A stretch of DNA of 64,000 nt. Origin: Methylophilus sp. 5 (GTDB taxonomy: Bacteria > Pseudomonadota > Gammaproteobacteria > Burkholderiales > Methylophilaceae). The position numbers were made by a program, and so were the translations under genes. This document shows positions 52,124-61,120 of the stretch, piece by piece. Within the stretch, counting starts at the first letter, position 1. Each line of letters begins with the position of its first letter. Location of the stretch: the NCBI RefSeq assembly GCF_000515275.1, contig NZ_KI911560.1:620001-684000 (forward strand). Direction: 5' to 3'. The notes beneath the pieces were generated by a model, which was not told where the DNA came from, made no database searches, and worked only from the letters and a program-made list of their open reading frames with translations.

Positions 52124-53932
52124 TTAATCTTCCTTTAGCAAACTCAGGATGGACTTCACCTCCTTGAGCATCTTGTCTGTTCGTGCCGTCACCGCGGCCT
52201 CATTCCATTCGGTGCGCGTGGCCAAATCAACGTTCAGATAAAGCCCGTTTCGATACCCAATGAAGTCGCCCTTGTCGTTCTGTCGGTCGCGCTTTTTCAT
52301 GAACTCCATCGTACCTAGTTTGGAGTTGTATCCACTCAGGGTCAAGTTGCCGAGTTGGTGGGCACAACGCTGGCGTATGCCGTCAGCCGTATCCTTGCCT
52401 TTAAGCTCCAGCATAGCCACCCAGCCTGGGCCAAGGTTTTCTGTTTTGGGTAAGATGTGCTCGACCGTAAAAACGGGACGATCGTTCGCGTCGTGCGCCC
52501 ACAGGTCGCGTTTATTCTCACGGGTCTGATGCACTTCTTCCAGCTTGCACAGCATGAAGCGAGTGGCCTCGTAGTTGTCGAGGTACACATCGCCCTTCAG
52601 ACGGGCATCACACACATCCTCTGAGGCAGCACGCGCCAGCAACCAATCACTCGCGCGCTTCACAAATGCGTCCAGCGTGGTAATTGAACTCGCACGCATC
52701 TGTTGCAGCAGCTCACCTATCAATTCCACAAACATTGGGTCAAGTTCACGGGTAGGCGGCATATCTGTAAGGTTTCGCCAAAAGAACCACTTGGTGAGCA
52801 GCGCGGCCATTTGACTCAGCGCCTCGCTTTCATCCCACACCTGACTACGAGCAACCTGGCTCACCCACAACAAAAACGCATAAGCGGGTGCAGCGCCGAG
52901 GCGCTGCAGGTCCTGCAAGTTGGCCGCAGTGCCTTCGCTCCATTGATCTCTGGCTGCCGCTGGATTGAGCAGCGACGAATAGATCTTGCCCTGGGATTGC
53001 AGGGCGTGAAAAAGCCATACCGGGCGCTTGCGCAACAATGTGTCGTAAATGTTGATGAGATTGGAGCGTGTTGCCCTTGAACAGCCTTTGACTTCTACTC
53101 GCTTGAGGTACTTGAACACGTTGTATAGCTGCCGCAAGAAGCGCTCTTGCACAGCCGGATCAGGCAACAAATCAATCAAGTCTTTCCACTCATCAAACGC
53201 CAGGTCAATACCGTAGTCAGGGCGCTTATCGAGCTCTGCCAGCAAGTTGTTCTTGATGATATCGATGGCCGACAGCGGGATGCCTCGGTTGTTGATCGAC
53301 TCGAACAACATAAAGGCATCCGAATGGCTTTGAACCTCAATCTTGACCAAGATCGCCGACTTGAGTTTTTCTAACAGTGCCATGGCCTGAGCAATGGTTA
53401 ATGGTAGAAGTCGCTCGCAGAAATACCTGTAAGCCTTTGCGATACGTCGATTTCCGAAGTTGGCCAGCGCTTTGGGTGAGGTGACCAGCTTTGGGAAAAG
53501 CTCGCTCAGAATCCGCTGAAAGTCCGCCTTGTTCTGCATCTGCTCGCTGGGCTCAAACCGCCATTGATTGTTCGCCTTGATGAACATTCGGTTTTTCAGA
53601 TTCACCATCTCGACGTTGTAATCATCATCTTGATCAGGATTCGACTTTAGTTTTTCGTAAAGCGCACAGAATAGAAGGCTGATAGTGGTAAATCTCTGTT
53701 GACCATCGATCAGTTCTAGTTTGCTGCCCGCCATGGAGTCCTTTTGGCTGTTGACACAAATGATTGATCCAAGAAAATGTCCGGAAGGAGACTCATCTAA
53801 ATCGGTAAATAGCGCATCCCAATTTGCCAGACCCCAAATGTATTCGCGTTGATACTTTGGAATAAAGAAGGTGTATTTTTCGTCAGGATTAAAGTAAAAG
53901 CTAATTGGGAAAGCATCGACATTCTGAATCAT
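52124..53932 (-). CDS. DUF262-HNH (GmrSD-like) protein
   Basis: A 602-residue protein. The N-terminal DUF262 (ParB/sulfiredoxin-fold) domain has PKYQREYIWGLANWDALF, the catalytic-type motif ELIDGQQRFTTISLLF and FESINNRGIPLSAIDIIKNN. The C-terminal DUF1524 HNH part has FTVEHILPKTENLG and HQLGNLTLSGYNSKLG. This matches single-chain GmrSD type IV restriction proteins, which cleave modified phage DNA, and other DUF262 defence proteins. Its start overlaps (ATGA) the stop of an integrase remnant, and a partner gene follows 3 bp after its stop. A defence role is inferred from family and island context. Confidence 0.85.
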   Translation of the reverse strand: MIQNVDAFPISFYFNPDEKYTFFIPKYQREYIWGLANWDALFTDLDESPSGHFLGSIICVNSQKDSMAGSKLELIDGQQRFTTISLLFCALYEKLKSNPDQDDDYNVEMVNLKNRMFIKANNQWRFEPSEQMQNKADFQRILSELFPKLVTSPKALANFGNRRIAKAYRYFCERLLPLTIAQAMALLEKLKSAILVKIEVQSHSDAFMLFESINNRGIPLSAIDIIKNNLLAELDKRPDYGIDLAFDEWKDLIDLLPDPAVQERFLRQLYNVFKYLKRVEVKGCSRATRSNLINIYDTLLRKRPVWLFHALQSQGKIYSSLLNPAAARDQWSEGTAANLQDLQRLGAAPAYAFLLWVSQVARSQVWDESEALSQMAALLTKWFFWRNLTDMPPTRELDPMFVELIGELLQQMRASSITTLDAFVKRASDWLLARAASEDVCDARLKGDVYLDNYEATRFMLCKLEEVHQTRENKRDLWAHDANDRPVFTVEHILPKTENLGPGWVAMLELKGKDTADGIRQRCAHQLGNLTLSGYNSKLGTMEFMKKRDRQNDKGDFIGYRNGLYLNVDLATRTEWNEAAVTARTDKMLKEVKSILSLLKED

Positions 53933-54039
53933 TCTTTACTCGTTATGAGAATAGACAAGCCTTGGCCGTCAGTATCAGTAATTGTGTAGTCTTTTTCAGC
54001 TGTTTTGGCGTTGCGGAGTTGCGTGTCAGTGAGTGCCAT
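53929..54039 (-). pseudogene. Integrase N-terminal remnant (P4-type, arm-binding domain)
   Basis: A 36-codon frame from ATG 54039 reads MALTDTQLRNAKTAEKDYTI then TDTDGQGLSILITSKE and stops. The first half matches the start of P4-type tyrosine integrases (DUF4102, MxLTDTxLRNAKPxxK, DGxGLxLLV). The protein ends where the DNA-binding arm domain should continue, so it is a truncated integrase. Its TGA overlaps the ATG of the DUF262 gene, which could couple translation. It lies next to tRNA-Leu in the orientation expected for an island integrase. Confidence 0.75.
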
Positions 54040-54089
54040 GTGTATAAAACTTTCGCGTGTATAAAAATATTATTCGCAAAGTTATACAC
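54040..54089. promoter_or_regulatory. Inverted repeat before the integrase remnant/DUF262 genes
   Basis: GTGTATAAAACTTTCGCG (54040-54057) and CGCAAAGTTATACAC (54075-54089) form an imperfect inverted repeat around the promoter region; a TTGACA lies just upstream on the minus strand (TTGACATATAC). It may hold the promoter and an operator of the island genes. Confidence 0.45.
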
Positions 54090-54202
54090 CAAAAATGTAT
54101 ATGTCAAGCAACGTCCTGATATGAAAAAAGGCCTAGATTTTCATCTAAACCTTTGATTTTCATTGCTTTTGAGTCATTCTGGTACTGTTTGATAGTACTT
54201 CA

Positions 54203-54287
54203 TGGTGCCGGGAGCCGGAATCGAACCGGCACGCCTTGCGGCGCTGGATTTTGAGTCCAGTGCGTCTACCAGTTCCGCCATCCCGGC
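54203..54287 (-). tRNA. tRNA-Leu(CAA)
   Basis: The minus strand gives GCCGGGATGGCGGAACTGG at the 5' end and a 3' end TCCCGGC-ACCA, with CCA encoded. The anticodon stem CTGGA/TCCAG holds the loop CTCAAAA, so the anticodon is CAA. A long variable arm (CGCCGCAAGGCG) marks a class II tRNA. The 3' end faces the integrase remnant and the DUF262 island, a typical integration point. I could find no second copy of the tRNA end near 50.4 kb. Confidence 0.95.
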
Positions 54288-54343
54288 ATGGGATATAATG
54301 TTGGACATCTCAAAGACAGCTATTATAACCATAATTTTGATTT

Positions 54344-55384
54344 ATGAAAACTCTAGATTTCGATTTTTATCTTCCACAACACCTGATTGCACAACATCCA
54401 CTGCCGAATCGCTCAGAAAGTCGCCTGCTGGAAGTCGACGCCACTGAACAAACCATCCGGGATAATTACTTCCGCCAGATTGCCGATCACTTTGACGCAG
54501 GCGATGTATTGGTGCTTAATGACACTAAAGTGATTAAAGCCAGGCTATTTGGGCAAAAAGCGACCGGCGGCCAGATTGAGGTGATGATAGACCGCGTGCT
54601 CTCTGCGCAAGAGGCTTATGCGCAGATTAAATCTTCACGCGCACCCAAAGCGGGCAGTTTGTTGCATTTGTCGGGCGGCTATCAGGCAGAGGTATTGGGC
54701 AGACAGGCAGACATGTTCCACATTCGCCTGCTGGGCGATGAGTCGTGGTATGACTTTTTGGAGCAGTATGGCCAGTTGCCGCTGCCGCCTTATATTGAGC
54801 ACACCGCGGATGCGGCGGATGATACGCGTTATCAAACCGTGTTTGCCAAGCACGCGGGCGCGGTGGCGGCACCGACGGCTGGTCTGCATTTTGATGAGGC
54901 CTTGTTACAGTTGCTCATTAATAAAGGGGTGCACGTGCGCTACGTGACATTGCATGTGGGCGCGGGGACGTTTCAACCGGTGAAAGTCGACAATATTGCC
55001 GAGCACCATATGCATAGTGAGGTTTACCATTTGCCTGAAGAAACCATCAGCACGATTTTGCATGCGCGTGCCAACGGCAAGCGCGTGACGGCGGTTGGCA
55101 CCACTTCACTACGGACGCTGGAAAGCGCTGCACATGCGGGCAAGCTATTTGCGCATCATGGCGACACCGATATTTTTATTACGCCAGGTTTTGAGTTCAA
55201 GTTGGTCGATCGACTGATCACGAACTTTCACCTGCCGAAAAGCACCTTGATGATGCTGGTTTCTGCGTTTGGCGGCTATGATTTGTTGCGCCAGGCCTAT
55301 GCGCATGCGATTGATCAGTCTTACCGTTTTTTCAGTTATGGTGACGCGATGCTGATCACGCGCACACCATCCTCGAAATCTTAA
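54344..55384 (+). CDS. queA: S-adenosylmethionine:tRNA ribosyltransferase-isomerase
   Basis: A 346-residue enzyme that makes epoxyqueuosine in tRNA. It starts MKTLDFDFYLPQHLIAQHPL and has ADHFDAGDVLVLNDTKVIKARL, TAGLHFDEALLQLLINKGVH, TLHVGAGTFQPVKVDNIAEH and NFHLPKSTLMMLVSAFGG, all hallmarks of QueA. Length is normal. There is no tgt gene directly behind it in this window, although the two are often adjacent elsewhere. It marks the boundary of the core chromosome beside the tRNA island. Confidence 0.96.
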   Translation: MKTLDFDFYLPQHLIAQHPLPNRSESRLLEVDATEQTIRDNYFRQIADHFDAGDVLVLNDTKVIKARLFGQKATGGQIEVMIDRVLSAQEAYAQIKSSRAPKAGSLLHLSGGYQAEVLGRQADMFHIRLLGDESWYDFLEQYGQLPLPPYIEHTADAADDTRYQTVFAKHAGAVAAPTAGLHFDEALLQLLINKGVHVRYVTLHVGAGTFQPVKVDNIAEHHMHSEVYHLPEETISTILHARANGKRVTAVGTTSLRTLESAAHAGKLFAHHGDTDIFITPGFEFKLVDRLITNFHLPKSTLMMLVSAFGGYDLLRQAYAHAIDQSYRFFSYGDAMLITRTPSSKS

Positions 55385-55441
55385 AACTTGCGCGTTAAAA
55401 TACAGTCTATTAAATACCCATAAAAACAGGATGACGGAGCT

Positions 55442-56314
55442 ATGCAATTCACCCCAAAAATATTGAGCGTACTGGCACTTTCTTGCCTGGCGTTATCAGC
55501 CCAGGCTGAGATTTTGCCTGAAGCAGAAGTCAGCGTGAAAATCCCCCTGGTTAAAAAACCAACCACGCGCCCAATGGCCGTGGCTTATTTGCCGAGCAAC
55601 CAACACTATTACATTGCCGATGGCGGCCTGGCGCCGATGGGCAGCGAATTCGAGGCGCCGATTTCAAAGTCTGAGGTGCACGCTTTTACCGCAGACGGTA
55701 GCTATGTCAACTCGGCCAAACCTGGTTACGACAATCGTTCGCTGTATTACAACCCAAACTCCGGCAAGCTGGAAACCATTACCTACAACATCTCCAGCGC
55801 GGTAGGTTTTTCACCCAACACTGGCATTTATAGCCTGGATGTAGGTGACAAAGGCGAGCTGCTAGAGACCTCGGGCGATGTGGCGCAGTTTAACCCTGCG
55901 TTTGGCGATGCAGGCACCATGCCCAGCTACGACCCGGTGAGCAAACAGTATTATGCCAAGCAAGACAGGGGCAATAGTGTGTTTGTGGTTGACACCAAAC
56001 AACGCGAAAAACTACGTGAAATCAAACTCGATTTTGCAAAAGCACAAGTCGCGCACGACGATGTCAGTGACCATTACATCGCCTTTACCGGCGTGGCTGG
56101 CAATGAGCTTGCCTTACTGGATGTAGACCACAAAGCGGTGCTGATTTTTGATTTGAATGGTCAACTTGTCGGCAAAAGCGCGTTGCCTGCCACCATGAAG
56201 CTACGCTCGCAGAACCACTTCAACGGCTTGGGCTACACCAACGGCATGATGTTTATCTACCATGAGCCAGAAGGTGAATTTGGCACCTATTACGGCTTTA
56301 AGGTGGTTAAATAG
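55442..56314 (+). CDS. Secreted propeller-like protein of unknown function
   Basis: A 290-residue protein with a signal peptide (MQFTPKILSVLALSCLALSAQA, cut before EILPEA). The mature part is beta-rich, with repeated blades such as MAVAYLPSNQHYYIADGG, KSEVHAFTADGSYV, NSVFVVDTKQREKLREIKL and KAVLIFDLNGQLVGKS, like YncE/NHL-type beta-propellers. No catalytic motif was recognised. GGAGCT precedes the ATG. It forms its own unit with a terminator downstream. Confidence 0.7.
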   Translation: MQFTPKILSVLALSCLALSAQAEILPEAEVSVKIPLVKKPTTRPMAVAYLPSNQHYYIADGGLAPMGSEFEAPISKSEVHAFTADGSYVNSAKPGYDNRSLYYNPNSGKLETITYNISSAVGFSPNTGIYSLDVGDKGELLETSGDVAQFNPAFGDAGTMPSYDPVSKQYYAKQDRGNSVFVVDTKQREKLREIKLDFAKAQVAHDDVSDHYIAFTGVAGNELALLDVDHKAVLIFDLNGQLVGKSALPATMKLRSQNHFNGLGYTNGMMFIYHEPEGEFGTYYGFKVVK

Positions 56315-56319
56315 AAAAT

Positions 56320-56347
56320 AAAAAACCGCGCATTGGCGCGGTTTTTT
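56320..56347. terminator. Bidirectional terminator
   Basis: AAAAACCGCGC (56321-56331) pairs with GCGCGGTTTTT (56336-56346) around a 4-nt loop, between two convergent genes. Confidence 0.92.
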
Positions 56348-56362
56348 GATCTTTACTCAGCA

Positions 56363-57004
56363 CTACTGGCTAGCGACATTGAGTTTAGGCGAGTCTAACA
56401 CTGGCGCATAATGCCAGTGGTTGCGCCAGGCACCAACCACCATGTTAGGGTAGTCAGGCTTGCCCAGGCTACCGTTATACCGCCCAAGCGCGCGGTAATA
56501 ATCACCGCGTTCAATATCCAGGTAATGACGCAAAATCGTGCAGCCATAACGCAGATTTAAGCGCATATCAAACAGGTTATGCTCATTCGCACCTATCGAC
56601 TTGACCCAAAATGGCATCACTTGCATGTAACCACGGGCACCCACGCTAGACACTGCATATTTTTTAAAGCCGCTTTCGACGTGAATCAGGCCTAATACCA
56701 GTTGTGGATCCAAGCCAGCACGTGTGGCTTCATAGTGGACCGACTTAAGAAAATCTTCGCGGTATTGCGCATCTGGCATACGCTTGGCCAAGCGCGCAGA
56801 CATTGTCTGCATCCACTGTTGTGCAGAGTGCTCAGTATCGAATAATAAGCGCGGTGCCGCCAGGTCACTGACAGACTTTTGCATGAGCGTTTTCACGCTG
56901 TTGGCCAGCGGCTCTTCTTTTTGATTGCCAGCCATGGTTGGTGCCGACCATGCACATAAGCCGGCCAGCAATACTGCAAACAAAAAGAAGAATGCTTTTT
57001 TCAT
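56363..57004 (-). CDS. Lytic transglycosylase (SLT domain)
   Basis: A 213-residue protein with a signal peptide (MKKAFFFLFAVLLAGLCAWS). The SLT domain has LVLGLIHVESGFKKYAVSSV, with the catalytic Glu in the HVES motif, GARGYMQVMPFW and NLRYGCTILRHYLDIERGD. It cleaves peptidoglycan glycan strands. ATG 57004 is chosen to place the signal peptide first; no clear ribosome binding site is seen. The 198-bp gap to proS holds an inverted repeat GAGGGA/TCCCTC (57049-57065). Confidence 0.88.
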   Translation of the reverse strand: MKKAFFFLFAVLLAGLCAWSAPTMAGNQKEEPLANSVKTLMQKSVSDLAAPRLLFDTEHSAQQWMQTMSARLAKRMPDAQYREDFLKSVHYEATRAGLDPQLVLGLIHVESGFKKYAVSSVGARGYMQVMPFWVKSIGANEHNLFDMRLNLRYGCTILRHYLDIERGDYYRALGRYNGSLGKPDYPNMVVGAWRNHWHYAPVLDSPKLNVASQ

Positions 57005-57219
57005 TGCATCTATTGTAGTCAAATTCGTCCCGCCAAAGGCGCCAAACAGAGGGATGAATTCCCTCTAATTACTGGCGAATGAAGCACGAAACAAGTGAGC
57101 GAGCGGGATAAAGTGCAAGACACACGGCACGCAAGCGCCGAGACAGTACAATGAGTACGGCGAGGTGCTGAGTACCGTGCAACGCAGCAATTTTCCCGCG
57201 CAGCCACTTAAGTGCGTGC

Positions 57220-58926
57220 TTACACAAGTTTGTCACGCAAAAAGGTCACGCATTCAATCAGTTGCAAGTTCTGTGCCTCATTGTCAGTACGGCCTTTATA
57301 TTCCACCTTGCCTTCAGCCAAGCCACGGTCGCCAATCACCACGCGATGGGGAATCCCCATCAGGTCGCTCTCAGCAAACATCACACCCGGGCGCTCGCCG
57401 CGGTCATCCAGCAACACGTCAACGCCTGCTTGTTGCAACTGGGTGTAAAGCTCAAATGCCGCTTGTTTAACCGCGTCGCTCTTATCCAGGCCAATCGGGC
57501 AAATCACCACGGCAAACGGTGCCATGCTCAGCGGAAAAATAATGCCTTTATCATCACTGCCCTGCTCAATGGCGGCACCGACAATACGTGACACACCAAT
57601 GCCATAACAGCCCATTTCCATCACTTGTGTCTGCCCATTTTCGTCCAGATACGTCGCCTGCATGGCCTCAGAATACTTGGTACGTAATTGGAAAATATGG
57701 CCGACTTCAATGCCGCGACACAAATCCAGCGTGCCTTTGCCATCCGGGCTGGCGTCACCAACCACCACATTGCGAATATCTGCCACAACCACTGGCTCTG
57801 GTAAATCACGGCCAAAATTAACGCCTGCCAGGTGAAACTTTGGTTTATTGGCGCCACAAACAAAGTCACTCATCAGGGCGACCGTTCTATCTGCCACCAC
57901 ACGCACGTTGGCGTTGACACCCACCGGGCCAATAAAACCAGGTGGGCAGCTTAGGTTGGCGCGAATTTCTTCTTCGGTGGCCAGGCGGAAATTTTTCACA
58001 CCATCAATCTTGCCAAATTTCACTTCATTGAGTTGATGGTCACCACGCAACAAGGCCAGCGTAAACACATCATCGACCATCAACGCGACTGATTTGACGG
58101 TCTTGCTCACTGGCACATCCAGTAATTTGGCTACATCTTCACAAGTGGTTTGCTTGGGTGTATCGACCTCGCGCATCGCCTCACTGGCGGCAGCGCGGCT
58201 ACCGATGGCAACGGCCTCAGCCAACTCAACGTTAGCGGCATAGTCAGACTGCTCGCAATACGCCAGCGCATCTTCACCGCTATCGGCCAACACGTGAAAC
58301 TCTTGCGAACCGTCGCCACCAATGGCGCCTGAGTCAGCCTTTACTGCACGAAACTTAAGGCCCAAACGCGTAAACACATTGCTGTAAGCGGTGTGCATGG
58401 CGTTATAAGTGTTGACCAGGCAATCGGCACTGGTATGAAAAGAATAGGCATCTTTCATCAAAAACTCACGTGCACGCATCACGCCAAAACGCGGACGAAT
58501 CTCGTCACGGAACTTGGTCTGAATCTGGTAAAAATTGAGCGGCAGCTGCTTGTAACTACTGATTTCTTTACGGGCGATGTCAGTAATCACTTCTTCATGC
58601 GTTGGGCCAAAACAAAAGTCGCGTTCGTGGCGGTCTTTAATCTTCAGCATTTGTGGGCCAAACACCGCCCAGCGGCCGGTTTCTTCCCACAACTCTTTGG
58701 GCTGCACGGCAGGCATCAGCAACTCTAACGCACCGGCCTTGTTCATTTCGTCGCGCACAATGTTTTCCACCTTGCGCAATACGCGCAAACCTAGCGGCAT
58801 CCAGCTATATAAACCGCTGCCCAGCTTTTTGATCAGCCCTGCCCGTACCATCAATTTGTGGCTCATCAGCTCGGCATCTGAAGGGGCTTCTTTTTGGGTG
58901 GCAATAAAAAATTGTGAGGCGCGCAT
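57220..58926 (-). CDS. proS: Prolyl-tRNA synthetase
   Basis: A 568-residue class II synthetase of the bacterial type. It starts [20 protein letters not shown] and has [40 protein letters not shown] (motif 2 region), [14 protein letters not shown] and [20 protein letters not shown] (motif 3). The inserted editing domain is present between motifs 2 and 3 ([18 protein letters not shown] onward), with the [13 protein letters not shown] segment. The length is normal. Confidence 0.97.
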   Translation of the reverse strand: MRASQFFIATQKEAPSDAELMSHKLMVRAGLIKKLGSGLYSWMPLGLRVLRKVENIVRDEMNKAGALELLMPAVQPKELWEETGRWAVFGPQMLKIKDRHERDFCFGPTHEEVITDIARKEISSYKQLPLNFYQIQTKFRDEIRPRFGVMRAREFLMKDAYSFHTSADCLVNTYNAMHTAYSNVFTRLGLKFRAVKADSGAIGGDGSQEFHVLADSGEDALAYCEQSDYAANVELAEAVAIGSRAAASEAMREVDTPKQTTCEDVAKLLDVPVSKTVKSVALMVDDVFTLALLRGDHQLNEVKFGKIDGVKNFRLATEEEIRANLSCPPGFIGPVGVNANVRVVADRTVALMSDFVCGANKPKFHLAGVNFGRDLPEPVVVADIRNVVVGDASPDGKGTLDLCRGIEVGHIFQLRTKYSEAMQATYLDENGQTQVMEMGCYGIGVSRIVGAAIEQGSDDKGIIFPLSMAPFAVVICPIGLDKSDAVKQAAFELYTQLQQAGVDVLLDDRGERPGVMFAESDLMGIPHRVVIGDRGLAEGKVEYKGRTDNEAQNLQLIECVTFLRDKLV

Positions 58927-59164
58927 ATAAGGTAAATTGAATTCAAATCTAAAGGCAGGATTTTAGCCTTAAACCAGGGCTGAGTCAGTAATAAACCATT
59001 GCCATAGACGACATTCGCGCGCAATCTCAATATTTTACATTTACACAAAACTAATATACATTCATCACTGGTCACTCGGCGGCTTGCGGGCCATGCCTGT
59101 TGTGAGCTGCAACATGTTATAGAAGTCATTGGATTTATTATTCAAACAATAGAAAGGCTTTGTT

Positions 59165-59992
59165 ATGTTGTCACCTACTCATCGTATGCATTCACTACTC
59201 GCTTCAGCCGTTTTTGTGCTTTCGTTCTCTCTAAGCCCGCAGGCAAATGCGGCACTTGTTAGCTACACGTCCGATGGTGCCGATCTTGTCTACAGCAGCA
59301 TTAGCGATGTCAGCTGGACTAAAGATGCACATTTACTCTCAAGCATGATCAGCAATAGTGGCTACAGCACCGTGGTTGATGCCATTCTCACGGCAAATGC
59401 TGGCGTCACGTTTGGCAGCACACCTTATACGCTTTCAAACGCTGACTTTAGCAATGTGGGCGAAACTTCATGGTGGGGCGCCATGGCGTTTGTTCACTAC
59501 CTGAATACCATCAACTATGCAGGCAGTGACGCGTGGCGTTTGCCAACGGTGACCGACATTGGTAATGATGGATGCAACTGGAGCCTGGGTGGCACCGATT
59601 GCGGCTATAACGCAGCGACCAATGGCACGGCTGCCGGAGATGAGATGGCCGAGCTTTACTACAAGGAACTGAACGGGCAGGCTTATAGTGGTGAACACAG
59701 CCAGTACCATGGGATTAATAGCCCACTGTTCAGCAATGTCCAATCTTTTTACTGGACAGGCACAGAACTCATCACCGACCCCAATAACGCCTTTATTTTT
59801 TTCGCCACTTACGGTGATCAAAGCACCTATATGAAAAACAGTACCGTATGGTATGCCTGGGCGGTGAGTCCTGGATCCGTTATTCCAGTGGATGTGCCTA
59901 CTGCGGTGCCAGAACCAGAGACAAATGCCCTATTACTGGCAGGTCTGGGACTCATACTCATGTTCGCCGTTTTGCGTAAACGCACGACCTAG
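59165..59992 (+). CDS. PEP-CTERM sorted DUF1566-like exported protein
   Basis: A 275-residue exported protein. The signal peptide ends QANAA near residue 30. The middle has DAWRLPTVTDIGNDGCNW and SFYWTGTELITDPNNAFIFF, the DUF1566-type pattern. The C-terminus is a full PEP-CTERM tail: AVPEPETNALLLAGLGLILM then AVLRKRTT. Exosortase would anchor or process it; no exosortase is in the window. Function is unknown but such proteins are tied to extracellular polymer and biofilm surfaces. Confidence 0.85.
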   Translation: MLSPTHRMHSLLASAVFVLSFSLSPQANAALVSYTSDGADLVYSSISDVSWTKDAHLLSSMISNSGYSTVVDAILTANAGVTFGSTPYTLSNADFSNVGETSWWGAMAFVHYLNTINYAGSDAWRLPTVTDIGNDGCNWSLGGTDCGYNAATNGTAAGDEMAELYYKELNGQAYSGEHSQYHGINSPLFSNVQSFYWTGTELITDPNNAFIFFATYGDQSTYMKNSTVWYAWAVSPGSVIPVDVPTAVPEPETNALLLAGLGLILMFAVLRKRTT

Positions 59993-60007
59993 CAACCATC
60001 AAGGCGA

Positions 60008-60625
60008 TTACTTACTTAAAATCGGGCTATCTTCTGGAATATAGCCCTTTTTCCATTGCGCCATCGGCACAATGGTGGCTGGGTAGCTATTGTCATAAAA
60101 CCAGCTGTCTACGGCATATTCGGCATTGCTTTCAAGTGCTTGAATCACGGCTGCGCTATGCGGCCAGCCAGTCAAAAAGAACTTGCGGGTGCGGGTATCC
60201 AAAATGCGGTGAAAGCGAATCAGGCCAGCCTGCTGCATTAGGCGCATGTAGGTGGTGCTGTTAATGGCTTCGTCGTTACAGTCTTGCTGATGCTGGTAGG
60301 CGCGATTGTTAAATGTCCCGGCGCGGTCGGCAGCAGTGCCAACTTTGGTGCCAACGATATCTTCCAGAACGCCAATGGCCTGTGCGATTGCCTCGCGCTC
60401 GGTTTCGGCGGTTTGTGGCAACGGTGTAAACAAGCGCGTCACGTTATTCCACTCGGCTGGGGTTAAGCTGAGCACATCAAACTGGGCGCAACCACCGCCC
60501 TGGCAAACTTCAAAAGCAGCTAATGAAGGTGTGCTGTGATAAATGCGGTTGATGTCGTGAAGATCTGCACGGGCAATATGGATGCCTGCCAGGCTAAATA
60601 ATAAGTACGCGATTGGGTAATTCAT
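60008..60625 (-). CDS. Conserved exported protein of unknown function
   Basis: A 205-residue protein with a signal peptide (MNYPIAYLLFSLAGIHIARA, then DLHDINR). I recognise no domain; it has GGGCAQFDVLSLTPAEWNNV, and DCNDEAINSTTYMRLMQQAG. The frame is open upstream to 60811 inside the TPM gene, but ATG 60625 places the signal first. It overlaps the upstream TPM gene by 32 nt and probably belongs to the lemA operon. Confidence 0.7.
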   Translation of the reverse strand: MNYPIAYLLFSLAGIHIARADLHDINRIYHSTPSLAAFEVCQGGGCAQFDVLSLTPAEWNNVTRLFTPLPQTAETEREAIAQAIGVLEDIVGTKVGTAADRAGTFNNRAYQHQQDCNDEAINSTTYMRLMQQAGLIRFHRILDTRTRKFFLTGWPHSAAVIQALESNAEYAVDSWFYDNSYPATIVPMAQWKKGYIPEDSPILSK

Positions 60626-61103
60626 TACGCGGCACCGCTTCGGGCGGAAAAGAGCGCGCGAGCTGCTCACCAATGGCCTGTATGCCGTACACCACGCCTG
60701 ATTCAAACTGCCCACTTCTGAACATTCCTTCCATTTGCTGGCAGATGAGTTGCCAGCCCGCATCACCCACTTGCCGGTGTATACCGCGGTCCGCCACAAT
60801 TTCAACATCATGGTCAGCCAACAATAAGTAAATCAACACGCCATTGTTATGCTCGGTATCCCAGATATTAAAATGGCCAAATAAATTGATCGCACGTTGC
60901 CGTGGCGTCACCCCTCGCAGGATAGCATAGGTGGGTAAACCAGCCTCAATCACCACCCGGATTTCACCGGCATGGTGACGCTCGTTTTGTGCAATGGTCT
61001 GCTCAATCTGCTTGAGTGCTTGTGGAGAAAACAAGGCTTTGACATGGCGAGGATGGCTCCAGGCATGTTTAAACCAGCGGTTGAATGGATGCACAGGTTT
61101 CAT
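60594..61103 (-). CDS. TPM domain protein (short)
   Basis: A 169-residue TPM-domain protein with IAQNERHHAGEIRVVIEAGL and EHNNGVLIYLLLADHDVEIV ADR. There is no signal peptide or membrane helix. TPM domains were first found in thylakoid phosphatases; the role in bacteria is uncertain. It lies 17 bp downstream of the longer TPM protein and looks co-transcribed with it and lemA. Confidence 0.82.
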   Translation of the reverse strand: MKPVHPFNRWFKHAWSHPRHVKALFSPQALKQIEQTIAQNERHHAGEIRVVIEAGLPTYAILRGVTPRQRAINLFGHFNIWDTEHNNGVLIYLLLADHDVEIVADRGIHRQVGDAGWQLICQQMEGMFRSGQFESGVVYGIQAIGEQLARSFPPEAVPRNELPNRVLII

Positions 61104-61120
61104 ACGACTCTCAAGGTTTG

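Noticed and set aside
54202..54447. Plus-strand reading frame starting VPGAGIEPARLAALDFESSA
   Set aside because: This is the antisense translation of tRNA-Leu, a common false protein call, and it overlaps queA in another frame.
59064..59100. Sigma-54-like sequence before the PEP-CTERM gene (TGGTCACTCGGCGGCTTGC)
   Set aside because: The spacing between the GG and the TTGC elements is 4 bases too long and the sequence lacks TTGC at the right place.
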